From Ustilago trichophora (Eukaryota; Basidiomycota; Ustilaginomycetes; Ustilaginales; Ustilaginaceae), in the NCBI GenBank assembly GCA_900323505.1, contig OOIN01000008.1:1054001-1118000 (forward strand): a stretch of DNA of 64,000 nucleotides, given 5' to 3'. A model generated the notes under the pieces. It saw only the letters and a list, made by a program, of their open reading frames with translations, was not told the DNA's origin and did no database searches. Position 1 is the stretch's first letter, and the number at the start of each line of letters is the position of its first letter. The position numbers and the translations under genes are program-made. Positions 9,591 through 20,087 of this stretch are shown one piece after another.

Positions 9591-11054
9591 ATTCTCCTAA
9601 AGACCGTGACTGGCTATGATGCGACGTGAAGACGATGGAATGTTGAAGAGCAGCGATGCTTGCTCAGTTGCTGCTGACTGCTTCCATGAGTAGAGGCCTA
9701 ATGTTGTGTTGCAGGTGATGTGTGTATGCGGATGCGGGCTCTAGATTAATGCTCGTCGGGGACTCTATACAGGAACGAAAAGGAGCAGCTGAAGTGCGTG
9801 TCGTGTGGGTTGCGGCAGTGGTGTCAGCTGGCTCGAGTCTATTATGATCTGACGATATAAAGACGTTGCTGTGCCAGTCAGGGGCTGAATGATGATGAAC
9901 TGAGCAATGTGGGAGTGATGGTGGGACGACAACGAGGAGCAAAGTAAAAGCGTTCAAGCTTGAAGTAAGAAGCAAAGTGAATTCAACAGCGCGGCTTGAG
10001 TGGAAAGCAAGACATTTCGGGCCGATGTTATTCTTGGTTCCTCTGGTCAACGGTGTTCGAGTCTCTGAGCAGCCCAATCGACAGGGTCGAACAAAACGAA
10101 TCCTAGTTACAGCAACTGAAGCATGTGGTATAGTATTTTGTGAATTTGCGGAGAAGAGTCAACACAAACAGCGCATAAGAGCGCACGTTTTCGTCATCTT
10201 GCCGATTTGGCTTGACCTGCATAAGTCACGCGATTTCTTGGCCATCACACTCTTTCCTCCTCGCACAAGATACTTGTGGTCGCGATCCTAAGCCAGTCCT
10301 TCTCATCAAGGATCCTCCTAAGAGGTGCCAATACTTGGTAGCAATTTGTGAAGAAGGAAAGCTGACCTTTTCTGGATGAACGATACAGCAATTTGTAAAA
10401 ACAACTTCGTTGAGATGTCATAAAGATGGCACAGGTCAAAGCGAAGCGTCCATGTCAGACTGCGCAGGGTTGGTGTGCGGCTGCCATTCTACGAGCTAAG
10501 AGCAGTTGTAAAAACACTCGGAATGTTTGACTACTGTACGTCGTCTTGTTACAATCCCGTTCGGTGCTCTCTGCTGGTTGCTGTCGTGTGCCTGTTTCGA
10601 GCGAAACCATAGCATGAAGCAGGACTCAAAAGCCGAACCGATGTTTTTGAAGAAAGTGGAAGCCGCGGTCTAACACGTTGCAAGATTTCGACAAAATTGG
10701 CAGACGTTGTGCAGGGTCCTACGAGCTCGCCTTGTGTTGTGCTGTGTTTGTTTGCCTTTCCGCTCACAAGTGCTCAACTTTGGCGAGAAGAACACGATTG
10801 TGATTGCAACACAGACATTCTCTGTCACTCGCTCTTCCATCTCGCCTCTCGCCCCTTTCATCCATACATCTTCATCCCTTACACAGTCTGGCAGTAGACT
10901 TCTGGATCCAAGCCAGTACCCAGGCGGCCGGCGAAATACAGTTGCAGGAAAGGAAGCTCTTGCAAGCCACTAGACACGGCTACTTCCGCTTCCGCATTCA
11001 GTAAAGACTATCACGATAGAGCTGCGGTCAAGAGCTCGCTGAAGCAACGCAGCC
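9591..11054. promoter_or_regulatory. Divergent intergenic region, esterase / UBP8
   Basis: About 1.46 kb with no supported gene on either strand. Open frames such as 9664-10077 (-) have biased Thr/Ser/His composition and no recognisable domain. A TACTGTA heptamer lies at 10532-10538. Pyrimidine-rich stretches between about 10830 and 10900 fit a UBP8 leader. Confidence 0.5.
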
Positions 11055-13472
11055 ATGCCATCGTCTACCACTACCTCCCCGACCAAGAATGGCGCTTGGA
11101 CCTCATCCCAGCGCTCCAATGGTGGCTCGGTTTCGCCGACCAAGCCTTCCTCGGCAGCAGCTTCGCGTGCTGCTACACCCCTCGCTCCTTCCTCTTCCTC
11201 TTCCAAACTCACCAGCTCTGCTCTCCCCACTCGCCAGATCCCGTCCGGCTGCTCACACCTGAGCACCCTCCTCCAGCTCTCATCGGCCTCCAAGTCCTCT
11301 GCTACAAACATCAAATCCGAAGATCCCGACGACGCCCGCACTTCCACCTTTGACACCCTCCCTAGCTCCACCAAGCTCTACCTCAAGCGCTACATTTCCG
11401 GCCTACGATGGGGCGCCCAGATCCGCCGCGGATACGTCAAGATGATGGACGAAGAAGAGAAAGCTGCCGAATCACAACGCTACTCTGACGAGATCGCCGC
11501 TGCCGCCAAGCAAGGCAAATCCACCAAGAAGCGCAGGAGACTCGACTACCCGCAATGTCATACTTGCCAAGTCGACATGTTGAGACCTTTCATCTGTCTC
11601 GATTGCGCTTTTACCGCCTGCTTCTCGCCTCCGACCGATGACGATCCCACCGCGGTCACACGGACAGAGGCGGATAGCCATATGATTCAGCATCTGAAGA
11701 AGGAGAAGCACGCATTTGCATTCGATCTCATGTACGGCAATGTCTACTGTGGAGAGTGCAGGGATTTTGTACACGACCCGTTACTGATGGCGGTGCAAAA
11801 GGTGGAGATGGGTAGAGTGACGGCCAAGACGGGCCAGCTGTTTGGTCCGACAAGGAGTACAGTCGAAGCCTTGTTCCCACCACCTACTTCTGGAGATGCA
11901 TCACCACTGGCGAGGTTTTACGAGACCAACAGCTCGAGCGTGACATGCCGCGTTCCGCGAGGTCTGCGAAATATGGGCGCAACATGCTTCATGAACGTCA
12001 TCATTCAAGCCTTCCTGCACAATCCCTTGCTGCGCAACTACTTCCTCTCGGACCGACACAATCCTTCCCTCTGCAACGGTGGCAGAACTTGCTTGGCCTG
12101 CGAGATGGATAAGATCTTTGCCGAGTTCTATTCGTCCGATCCTGGCGCCAGCTCCAATTCATCCAACGGAACCGCTCCCGGAGCGATTGTTGGCGGAGGC
12201 GGTGCAACTGCGGCAGTAGGATCAGAAAACGGCGGAGCGGTGGCCAAAGGTCCACACGGTCCAACATCCTTCCTTTACTGTCTCTGGATCGACCAAGCTA
12301 GCAGCGAGCTTGGCCAAGCGGGGCAACACGACGCGCACGAACTCTTCATCTCTGCTCTCAACTCGATCCATACCGCGCTCACCAGTCGAGCACTGGAACG
12401 TTCCTCCCTACCCACTTTCGCCTGGGAACACTCGGACGCACTCAACCTGCTCTTTGAGCACTACGAAGGCGGCGGAGGAGGAGGAGGAGGAGGGTCTGGA
12501 AACCAGTCTGAAGATGAAGGTATGGCTTCGTCTACGCCTATGGGGAGCGGAGGCGTAGCTGGATGCCCTTGCGTAGTTCATCGGACATTTGCAGGTCAAC
12601 TTCAGTCCGATGTCACCTGTCAACGCTGCGGTAAAGTGAATACTACCAGAGATCCTATGCTCGATTTGAGCTTGGATGTACGTCCCGAATCTATGCGGCG
12701 CAAAGATGGATCTTACGCCAGTAATGGCGGTAGCGGTGGTGGTGGTGGTGTTAAAGGCAAGCTCGGAAATGGCAAACCGAACGGGAACGCGAATGGGGTG
12801 AATGGGGAAGGTGAGGAAGAGCAACATTTGACGATTTGCTTGCAGCGCTACTGTTCTGAGGAAAAGTTGGGAAACAATGACTATTCGTGTACTGCATGCG
12901 GTGGTAGTGCCTCAGCGACCAAACAGTTGAGCTTGTATAGGCTCCCTCCGGTGTTGTGTATCCAGCTCAAGGTAAGTCTTGCTCATCATCATCCATCACT
13001 TGCTTCCCTTTCTCTCTTGAGTCACACATTAACCCTTTTCAACCCTCACCGTTTCTCATAACCCTCACAAAAGCGATTCGAACACACATCAGCAGCGACC
13101 AAGATCGATACAAAAGTACGCTTCCCACCCGTCCTCGACGTACGTCAATTTTCCACTGCCGAAATTCGAGCCTCCGACGACTCCTCTTCCTCCCTGAACC
13201 CTCCTCATCCTCCTCATCCTGCTGCTACATCTTCCAAAGATAGCGGTCTTCATGCAAATCCAGACCCAGAAGCCTACCTCTACGACCTCTTCACAGTCGT
13301 CGTTCACGAAGGCTCCATCAACACTGGTCACTATACGAACTTTTCCAAATGGAGAGGAAGTTGGTTCAGATTCGACGATGATAAGGTGATCCCAACCACC
13401 CAAGCCACGGTATTGGCTGCGAGAGCGTACCAGTTGTGCTACAGAAGGAGAGGGTTAAAGAACGTCACTTAG
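11055..13472 (+). CDS. UBP8: Ubiquitin-specific protease of the SAGA DUB module
   Basis: Two exons: 11055-12971 and 13074-13472, with a 102 bp intron (donor GTAAGT, acceptor AAAAG), giving 771 aa. The join restores CIQLK-RFEHT, a USP family core sequence. An N-terminal zinc finger UBP starts near residue 165 (CHTCQVD, then CLDC, then HMIQHLKKEKHAF). The catalytic domain has the Cys box GLRNMGATCFMN (Cys311), the QHDAHEL block, two CxxC zinc pairs (CQRC and CTAC), and the His box in NTGHYTNFSKW (His725). This architecture matches Ubp8/USP22, which removes ubiquitin from histone H2B as part of SAGA. Gly-rich inserts interrupt the catalytic domain. Reading through the intron would add about 30 residues and stop at 13061, so the single-frame version is a truncated artefact. 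Convergent with LHS1. Confidence 0.92.
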
Positions 13473-13687
13473 AAGGATACAAACCGAGAAGCAGGATAGT
13501 TGGAAATCTGTACTCCATAAAGGTGACGTAAAAGTTTCATACCAAGACACACCAGTAAAAAAAACTCAGATAGACCATACTGTATGTGTGCAACATCCAT
13601 GATGTGGGTCTAAAAGTCAAAAAATCGTATTCAAACATCAAATGACGCTGAAGTACCAGAGCAAAGATCTAAGATAAACAGACAAAA

Positions 13688-16417
13688 TCATAGCTCTTGA
13701 TGACGAGGAACTTCTTCCTCCTTCTTGCCATCCTCTTCCTTCTTCTTATCCTCCTTCTTGTCCGCTTTCTTCTTCTGAGGTCGCGTCTTTGCAATTCTAC
13801 GTCTCTTGATCTTACCAATCGTCTCGTTCAACTTTCTCCTCCTTGCATCTACATCCGTTGTCAGCAATGCTGGATCGTCCGACGGACCTCTTTTATCCTG
13901 CAATTCCCTTCCCTTTTGGAACCATTCTGCATCCCTATCGATGCTAGCCTGAAGCGACTCGAGCTCAGACATGCTGTATTTGGAGCTTTCGTTGTTCTCG
14001 ATCGCCGCTGTCAGATTCGCCTTTGCTTCCGTCACAAAGTTCAGGGCGTCGTGAAGCGAAGTAGAAAACTCTTCGAACGAAGCACCACGTAGTCGGGATT
14101 GGTCAAGACGCAGTTCAAGAGGCTTGATAAGCGATTCGAGAGATGCACGTTTGAGCTTGAGCGTCGATGTATCGGCAGTCTCGCCATCTTCACTGAGCCA
14201 AGAGGAGAGCTCTTCGGTCTTGGAAGTGATGGCAGATCGTTCGGACGACTTGGAGACAGAGGAGAAGGTAGGATCTTCGACGAGATCGCGAACGCGGTAG
14301 AGGTAGGATTCGATGGCGTTGCGCGCTTCTTCACGAGCAGCTTTGCGAGTGGCTGCTTGGGCCATGGTCCAAAGTTTGTCCTTGCTCTTTTTGATTTCGT
14401 CGCCAGAGAGCGGACGGACGGCGTCGTTCTGGGGGATAACGCGGGCGGTGAGCTTGACAATCTTGTCCTTGGCGGGGATGGATGTGAGCGTTTCGTCGCC
14501 TTCGGCTTCGGTAGAGTCCTCAGCAGTGTCGTCGGAAGAGGTGCTGTTGGTGGAGGCAGTGCCGTTGGTGGCAGTAGCGTTGGTAGCGGCCTTCTTGGGT
14601 GTCGAGACGCCAAAGAAGCTCTTGAGCGCACCAGCAATGCCGCCTGCCTTGGGCTTGACCACAAGAACAATGTTTTCGACCGCATAGGTACCCAATGGCC
14701 TGCTGACAACCGTCAGGTTGACATGAGTATCTACCTGATCCAGCTGCCCACTAGCCTTGATGTCCTTCAAGACATCGTCGATGCCTGTGATCTCAACCAT
14801 GCTAATCGCCCGGTCGGTATTGGCACCAAGCTCCTTTTGCGAAGCCGGATCGTACTCGAGCTCAAAGATAAAGTCCTCCTTGACGTTTTCGTACTGACGC
14901 AGCACTGACTCAGTCTCGTACGAAGCGGCGGGGAAGATGGTCTCGACCTTGCCATCCTCCTTGAGGTTGACGGCGTAAGGGATGAGGTCGTAGGCGCGAA
15001 TCTCCTTCATGCGGAACTGAGGATTGAAGCTGGCGCCGTAGAAAGCGGCGCCCATGACAGCCGCTTCGTCGGCGTTGACGTTCTGGGCGAGCTTCGAGTC
15101 AGGGATCCCAGCCTCGCGCAGTGCGTTCTGGACCAAGGGTACACGCGTGCTACCACCAACCAGGACGATCGAGTTGATATCGCTCAGCTTCAAACCCGCG
15201 TTGGCCAAGGCCTGGTTGATGGGCGTAGTGAACTTGGGCACGAGGCCAGCGGCGCTGACTGCATCCTCAAAGTCCTGTCGCTGGATCATGGTGCGGAAGT
15301 CGATCTCGTCGACCAGACTCTCAACGCTGCTACTGGCGGCATCGTTGGCGCTGAGAATGTGCTTGACTCGGTTGGCCTCCTTGAGCAGTCTTGCCATGGC
15401 ACGGTGGTTGTCCTTGATCGAACCGCCGATTTGGGCTCCGTGCTTGGCGTCGAATTCAGCGGCGAGCTTGTCACGAAGGATCAAATCCAGTCGCAATCCA
15501 CCGACGTTGCGTTCCCATCCCACACCCTTGACGTCGACGATGGTGGCTTCTTTCTGGGCCTTACCGACAGACAGGATCGAGTCGATCTTAACGGGCTTGG
15601 TGCTGAATTCGACGACGGTAGCGCGAACACTACCGGAGCCGACGTCGAAGAAGAGATGCTTTTCGGGCTGAGGGAAAGTCCTGGTCTGGGCGTAGTTGAC
15701 TGCGGCTGCAGCACCGTCGGATACAAGTCTGGGGCGGAATCCGGCGAGAATAGCCGAGTCGACGATAGCCTGGCGCTCCTGAGCGTTGAAGAAGGCGGGG
15801 ACGGTAACGACAGCATCGAGACCGCCGAACGATCCAATGTTGAATCCTGCAGGGAGCGAAGGGTTGACCCTCTCACCGGCAGTCTCCTCCGCGAGCTTCT
15901 TTGCGTATTCCAACTGCATTCCCACCAGTTCCTCCACCGTCAGCACTGGCAGCGAAGACAACTTCGGATTGGGCTCGTAGGGCCTCTTGAGCGAACAAGT
16001 GCCGCGGTCGGAGCTGATGACGTCGTTGCCAAAGATCGAGCTGTAGAGGTCGACGTACTCCTTGTCCTCGTCGTTGGTCGTGCGGCCGAGGAGAGTCTTG
16101 AGGCCGTAGAACGACTGTTTTGGTTCGCGGGTAGCGTGGTTGTAAGCATTGGTACCGAAGAGGATCTCTTCCTCGAGACCCCACTTTTTGAACGAGACTG
16201 CAGACTGGATCTTGCGTTTCGAATCGCGGTCGAGCACCACATCGAATGGCAAGCCAGGCTTGACGAGCGAAACCTTCATCCATTCCGTGCCGTAGTCGAA
16301 CGCCACGACGCCCATAGCGGTCGCCGGGGCCGACAAGAGGGCGACAGCGAGCAGTGCGAGAACGCAAAGCATGCTGAATGCCGTGCTGATACGGCCGAGG
16401 CCGACGGAGAGGCGCAT
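13688..16417 (-). CDS. LHS1: ER lumenal Hsp70-like chaperone (GRP170/LHS1)
   Basis: Single exon, 909 aa from the ATG at 16417; the frame continues upstream only without an ATG. A signal peptide covers about residues 1-34 (hydrophobic LCVLALLAVALLSAPATA). The Hsp70 nucleotide-binding domain starts at MGVVAFDYGTEWMKVSLVKP and includes VVTVPAFFNAQERQA and VLVGGSTRVPLVQ. A short substrate-binding region and an extended helical C-terminal domain follow, as in GRP170/HYOU1/Lhs1. A Thr/Ser/Asn-rich linker of about 40 aa with candidate N-glycosylation sequons lies around residue 620. LHS1 is the nucleotide exchange factor and partner of BiP/Kar2 during ER import and folding. The tail is Lys/Glu-rich and ends HQEL, a variant of the HDEL/KDEL retrieval signal. 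The upstream leader region carries a (GA)n(GT)n microsatellite. Confidence 0.93.
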   Translation of the reverse strand: MRLSVGLGRISTAFSMLCVLALLAVALLSAPATAMGVVAFDYGTEWMKVSLVKPGLPFDVVLDRDSKRKIQSAVSFKKWGLEEEILFGTNAYNHATREPKQSFYGLKTLLGRTTNDEDKEYVDLYSSIFGNDVISSDRGTCSLKRPYEPNPKLSSLPVLTVEELVGMQLEYAKKLAEETAGERVNPSLPAGFNIGSFGGLDAVVTVPAFFNAQERQAIVDSAILAGFRPRLVSDGAAAAVNYAQTRTFPQPEKHLFFDVGSGSVRATVVEFSTKPVKIDSILSVGKAQKEATIVDVKGVGWERNVGGLRLDLILRDKLAAEFDAKHGAQIGGSIKDNHRAMARLLKEANRVKHILSANDAASSSVESLVDEIDFRTMIQRQDFEDAVSAAGLVPKFTTPINQALANAGLKLSDINSIVLVGGSTRVPLVQNALREAGIPDSKLAQNVNADEAAVMGAAFYGASFNPQFRMKEIRAYDLIPYAVNLKEDGKVETIFPAASYETESVLRQYENVKEDFIFELEYDPASQKELGANTDRAISMVEITGIDDVLKDIKASGQLDQVDTHVNLTVVSRPLGTYAVENIVLVVKPKAGGIAGALKSFFGVSTPKKAATNATATNGTASTNSTSSDDTAEDSTEAEGDETLTSIPAKDKIVKLTARVIPQNDAVRPLSGDEIKKSKDKLWTMAQAATRKAAREEARNAIESYLYRVRDLVEDPTFSSVSKSSERSAITSKTEELSSWLSEDGETADTSTLKLKRASLESLIKPLELRLDQSRLRGASFEEFSTSLHDALNFVTEAKANLTAAIENNESSKYSMSELESLQASIDRDAEWFQKGRELQDKRGPSDDPALLTTDVDARRRKLNETIGKIKRRRIAKTRPQKKKADKKEDKKKEEDGKKEEEVPRHQEL

Positions 16418-16624
16418 GGTTGGCTGGCACAACTCCCGACCGCGGCTTGTGAAAACCAAGTAGTGGTGTTGCTAAGGGAAAGGCTGAAGCCGGCAGCCCT
16501 TCTGCTGTGTCTAGAGAAAGTGTTTGCGATCAAAGGTCCTGCTTTGAACAGCTTCCTCCTTCTTGAAGGCGTAGGGGAGGAAAGATGGCTTGTATGGTTG
16601 CAAGAGCAAAACAAGGAATGCTTG

Positions 16625-16684
<60 letters not shown>

Positions 16685-17226
16685 TGCTGTTTCGATGCTG
16701 AGCTGGAAGAAATATGTGGAAGCCACTCTGTGCTGGGGAATGTGTAAGATTGAGCTTGCTACGTGTCCACTTTGATGCGGGTGACGTGCACAAAGAGCAC
16801 AGAGCCAAATGGGTTCGTGCGAGCTTCGACGCCGAAATTCACAGAACTTGGCTTCATCTTTTTCCGCTCTAGCGTGTGGAGCTATACAGTTTAACACGTT
16901 CCCCGGCTCCCCTCGACCTCATCTCCTCCTAGAAGGGTCCACAGACGAGCTTAGGAACAATGCCAACTCACACAGCCCAACACAGAACCATCTCGACATC
17001 AGTGCAGAACAAATTGCGAAAGGAGCATACAGTAACTAAGAGAATCGTGGGGATGGGCGGTGGTATATGTACAGAGCGAGTCCTATCAAAACAAAGCGGG
17101 ACGATGACAGATGCAGCGACAGCCTCATTACGATCCAGCTGTCACTTGTTCTGTATTCTAGCGAGTCGATCAAAGCGTTGCGTCATAAGCTAGCCCAATC
17201 AACGTCCAATGTGAGGAAGAGTGCAG
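16418..17226. promoter_or_regulatory. LHS1 promoter and Rab5 3' region
   Basis: No gene supported in about 0.8 kb. It holds a compound (GA)n(GT)n microsatellite at about 16627-16684 and a TACAGTA heptamer at 17028-17034. Open frames here are products of the dinucleotide repeats. Confidence 0.5.
16627..16684. repeat. Compound (GA)n(GT)n microsatellite
   Basis: Alternating GA followed directly by GT dinucleotides. It lies about 210 bp upstream of the LHS1 ATG, so on the coding strand it reads (AC)n(TC)n in the promoter or leader. Confidence 0.95.
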
Positions 17227-18277
17227 TTAGCAGTTGCAAGCCTCCTTCCTGTTGGCCTGCTCGTTGTTCTGCAGATCCACGCCTCCAGCCTGACCGCCGC
17301 TTGCCTGCCTTGCGCCGCTACCTGCACCAGCAGCACCAGCAGCAGCGTTCCTCGCGAGATGCAAGTCGATCGGGATCTTCTTTGCGATCTCTGTAAACAC
17401 CTCTACTACGCCTTCACCTGTCTTGGCCGAGGTTTCGAAGAACAGCAGACCAGCCTCCTTGGCATACGCCTCAGCCTCATCCTTGGGTACCGCCCTCAAG
17501 CTGTCACCGGCCGCAGCTTCGGGTGTTGTGGTGGCCGTCTCGTCGTCGTCTTCGGTCTCTTCGTTGGCGGATGACGAGGAGGCGGAGGTCTCGTTGAGCA
17601 AGTCAATCTTGTTTCCGACGAGGGCGATGACGATGTTGGGGTTGGCCTGACGTTGAAGCTCCTTGACCCAGGACTTGGCCTTTTCGAAAGACGAGGCCTT
17701 GGTGACGTCGTAAATGACAGCAGAGGCTTGGGCGTTGCGGTAGTACATGGGCGCGAGCGAGTGGAAGCGTTCCTGCCCCGCAGTATCCCAGATCTCAAAC
17801 TTGATCAATCGGTCCTCGAGGCGGCATTTTTGCTGACAGGGAGGAAAAGAGAGATAGTGAGCAATGGATAGAAACGAAATTGGGCTAATGCTCCTGCGCC
17901 AACACAAAATCTGCGGTATTGAGATGAGAGACTTACAGTGAGGAAAGCAGCGCCAATGGTAGGCTCCTTGTTCTCCTGGAAATCGTTCTGCACGAATCGC
18001 AGTACCACCGAAGACTTGCCGACCGCAGCTTCACCTGTCGTCACCAATCATTGTCATGGAGATGAAGTGACACAAAGCGTACCAGAGCGACAAAAGTGAG
18101 AGATGATGTCAGTAATGAAATTTTTTGTTGAGCTGGACATGCCAAAAGGACTCTGCAATGTGGACTGCGAGATGAATGCGTACCAAGAAGGACAAGCTTG
18201 GTCTGGAAAGGCTTCTGAGGGGCAGCGGCGGCGGCACCAGCCTCGCCAGTGGCGTTGTTGGAAGGTTGAGCGGACAT
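17227..18277 (-). CDS. Rab5-type small GTPase (Vps21/Ypt51 homologue)
   Basis: Three exons on the minus strand: 18277-18184, 18034-17937 and 17832-17227, with introns of 149 and 104 bp, giving 265 aa. Joins are in phase and rebuild the P-loop [16 protein letters not shown] and the effector region [12 protein letters not shown]. Later motifs are [26 protein letters not shown] and ETSAKTGEG. The PTIGAAF switch I sequence is characteristic of Rab5, which controls early-endosome fusion; in U. maydis Rab5 proteins drive endosome motility in hyphae. The end CNC is a C-terminal double-cysteine prenylation signal of CXC type. Odd feature: about 35 extra Ser/Glu/Asp/Thr-rich residues between GNKIDL and ETSAK, making it longer than the usual 215-220 aa; some fungal Rab5 paralogues have inserts here. 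Tandem with LHS1 on the same strand. Confidence 0.92.
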
Positions 18278-19164
18278 GATGGTTGTTGGAAGTTTTGCTA
18301 TCACTCTTTCAGGACGATAGATTGAGCTAGCACCTGATGATAGTTGTGGTCACCGGCAACTCTGAAGAACAGCTGAGTTATCGATGGATGAAGATGCTGT
18401 CGAAACCTCGTTGATAAACACCCTTTCGTTTAAGGTCGTTGCTGTGTATCGATCACAGATCAAGACAAGAATGTACTGTTGGTTGGTACGAGGGTTGAGA
18501 AGGTCGAGGGGGGTGGGGATGACGGTGGTAATGGTGAATAGCTGGCAAAAGTGAATTGTGTGTGAATATAGGTTGCTGTGTGTGTGTGTGCTATGGTGCA
18601 GCTGTGCAGTGCAGCGTGTGGAGTGCAAGCAGAGTTGCTCGCGCGGGAAAAAGGTGAAAGAGAGGAGAGAAAGAGTGGCGCAGCACACTGCACAAGCCGA
18701 GACACACACACACAAATCCTTTGGGCCAGAGGCAAGGGGAGCCGAGTTTCAAGATTACGCTTCTCTGCTCTGATGCCTTTTTCTCCAATATCGTAGCCCA
18801 CGTTGTTGCGATTGCGCTGAGAACCGATTTTTTTACGCTTATGTGTTGCAGTGCAGGGTCTAACAAATCTCCTCCGACTCACAGCCTGACCTGGGAGTCG
18901 CCTCCATCTCTGCACATAGAAGATGCCGAACAGTCTTGTAAAGTGAATTAGGAGGTTGCAGAGTTGGACGGAAAAGAAGCTAAAAGTACATTGCGATGCG
19001 TTGCGCAGAGCGTAGAGTTACAGACGAGAGAATGCGTGAGGAACAAGATAGCCCTCGATCGTCTTGATCGACGTCGGGGACCTTTGAATGGGAGATAGAT
19101 GAAGCACGACCTGCAAGTCCGAAATGGAAGACTTGCAAAAAGGCAGTCGTTGGGGAGAAGGAAC
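18278..19164. promoter_or_regulatory. Rab5 promoter / NC2-alpha 3' region
   Basis: About 0.9 kb without a supported gene. It includes a short GT repeat near 18578-18590 and a purine-rich stretch near 18640-18680. No domain is recognisable in any open frame. Confidence 0.5.
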
Positions 19165-19795
19165 CTAATCCGAATCCTCGGCATTCTTTGCAGTCTTCCT
19201 TCGCTTTCCGCCCCTGTTGTCACCTGCAGCTGCACCCGTTGCTGCACTATCCGTTTCGACTGGATCGGGAACTTTGGCAACGATATCCTTGAGAAAGTCG
19301 AACGTTTCGTTCGTGTGCACGGTGCGCTTGCTGTTCGTTACGAATTCCACAACCGAGGTGTCAGCTTTTGCCTCTCTCTACGACACAAGGTGAAGCTTCA
19401 ACGGAGTGAATTGGAAGAAGAGGCATCGTGGGATAATGGAGGGAATGGGTCGATAAGGGGCGAAGGCACTTACACATGGTAAGGAGTCATCTTTTTCGCT
19501 CCTCTACTCCTCGTCTCTTTCACCGTCTCTTCTACAATGCTGGCCATGAAGAGTTCCAACGCTTTCGCTACCATCATCACATCAACAGCCACAAAGACAT
19601 GTCAGTATCACTCTACACCTTCTTCCATCATTCACAAAGGAAGATTGAGCAAGGGGGAAGTAAAACGGAGGGCAAAAAAAACTTACAGATCAGAACAGGC
19701 GTCGCCTGTGCAACTTTTCCAACATCTTCATCCGCCTGCATGATCTTCTTGATTCGAGCCACGGGGAATTTGCATTGTGCCGATCGTTTCACCAT
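19165..19795 (-). CDS. BUR6: Negative cofactor 2 alpha (DRAP1/Bur6), histone-fold protein
   Basis: Three exons on the minus strand: 19795-19687, 19567-19474 and 19330-19165 (introns 119 and 143 bp; donors GTAAGT, acceptors TAG and CAG), giving 122 aa. Most of the product is invisible unless the exons are joined. The joined protein starts [20 protein letters not shown], continues [19 protein letters not shown] and [16 protein letters not shown], and ends the fold with [14 protein letters not shown]. This is the NC2-alpha histone fold (about residues 8-85), which pairs with NC2-beta/Dr1, clamps TBP on DNA and blocks or tunes pre-initiation complex assembly. A short Ala/Gly then Lys/Arg tail (GGKRRKTAK) may be a nuclear signal. 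The FDFLKD motif and the overall sequence favour NC2-alpha over the related Dpb3/CHRAC or NF-YC subunits. It sits about 290 bp downstream of CSN3 in tandem. Confidence 0.88.
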
Positions 19796-20087
19796 CTTGT
19801 ATGCCTGTTGTCAGCTGAGTCGTGGGAATGTGTTGTGAGATGGTGAGTGCGGCTAGGGATGAGGGTGAGTTAGGAATGGAAAGTCTGTGCGGACAGGATG
19901 CAGCTGTTGAAATGTGCCTGCCGGGAAATTCTTTCGGCCGGGAAATTGATGCGCCTTGCACCCTTCCAACGCTCTCACTGTCCTTAAATGGCGACTCATC
20001 ACTCGTCAAGTCACACACGGCAAGCTCGACATCGATGACATTGGTTGAGTACGACAACGTGAAAGCTAAATGTTGAGAAAGTGATCC

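Noticed and set aside
9664..10077. 137-codon minus-strand frame in the esterase/UBP8 gap
   Set aside because: No domain, no conserved start context, composition like intergenic DNA.
13688..16459. Longer LHS1 start upstream of 16417
   Set aside because: The upstream part begins at a non-ATG codon; the ATG at 16417 is followed by a proper signal peptide. The same reasoning moved starts inward for MO25, SQS1, centrin, the COX18-like gene, TFB4, the ADP/ATP carrier, the polymerase and DUF726.
15359..16747. 462-codon plus-strand frame opposite LHS1
   Set aside because: It is the antisense of a clear Hsp70 gene with high GC3, which opens shadow frames; no domain is present.
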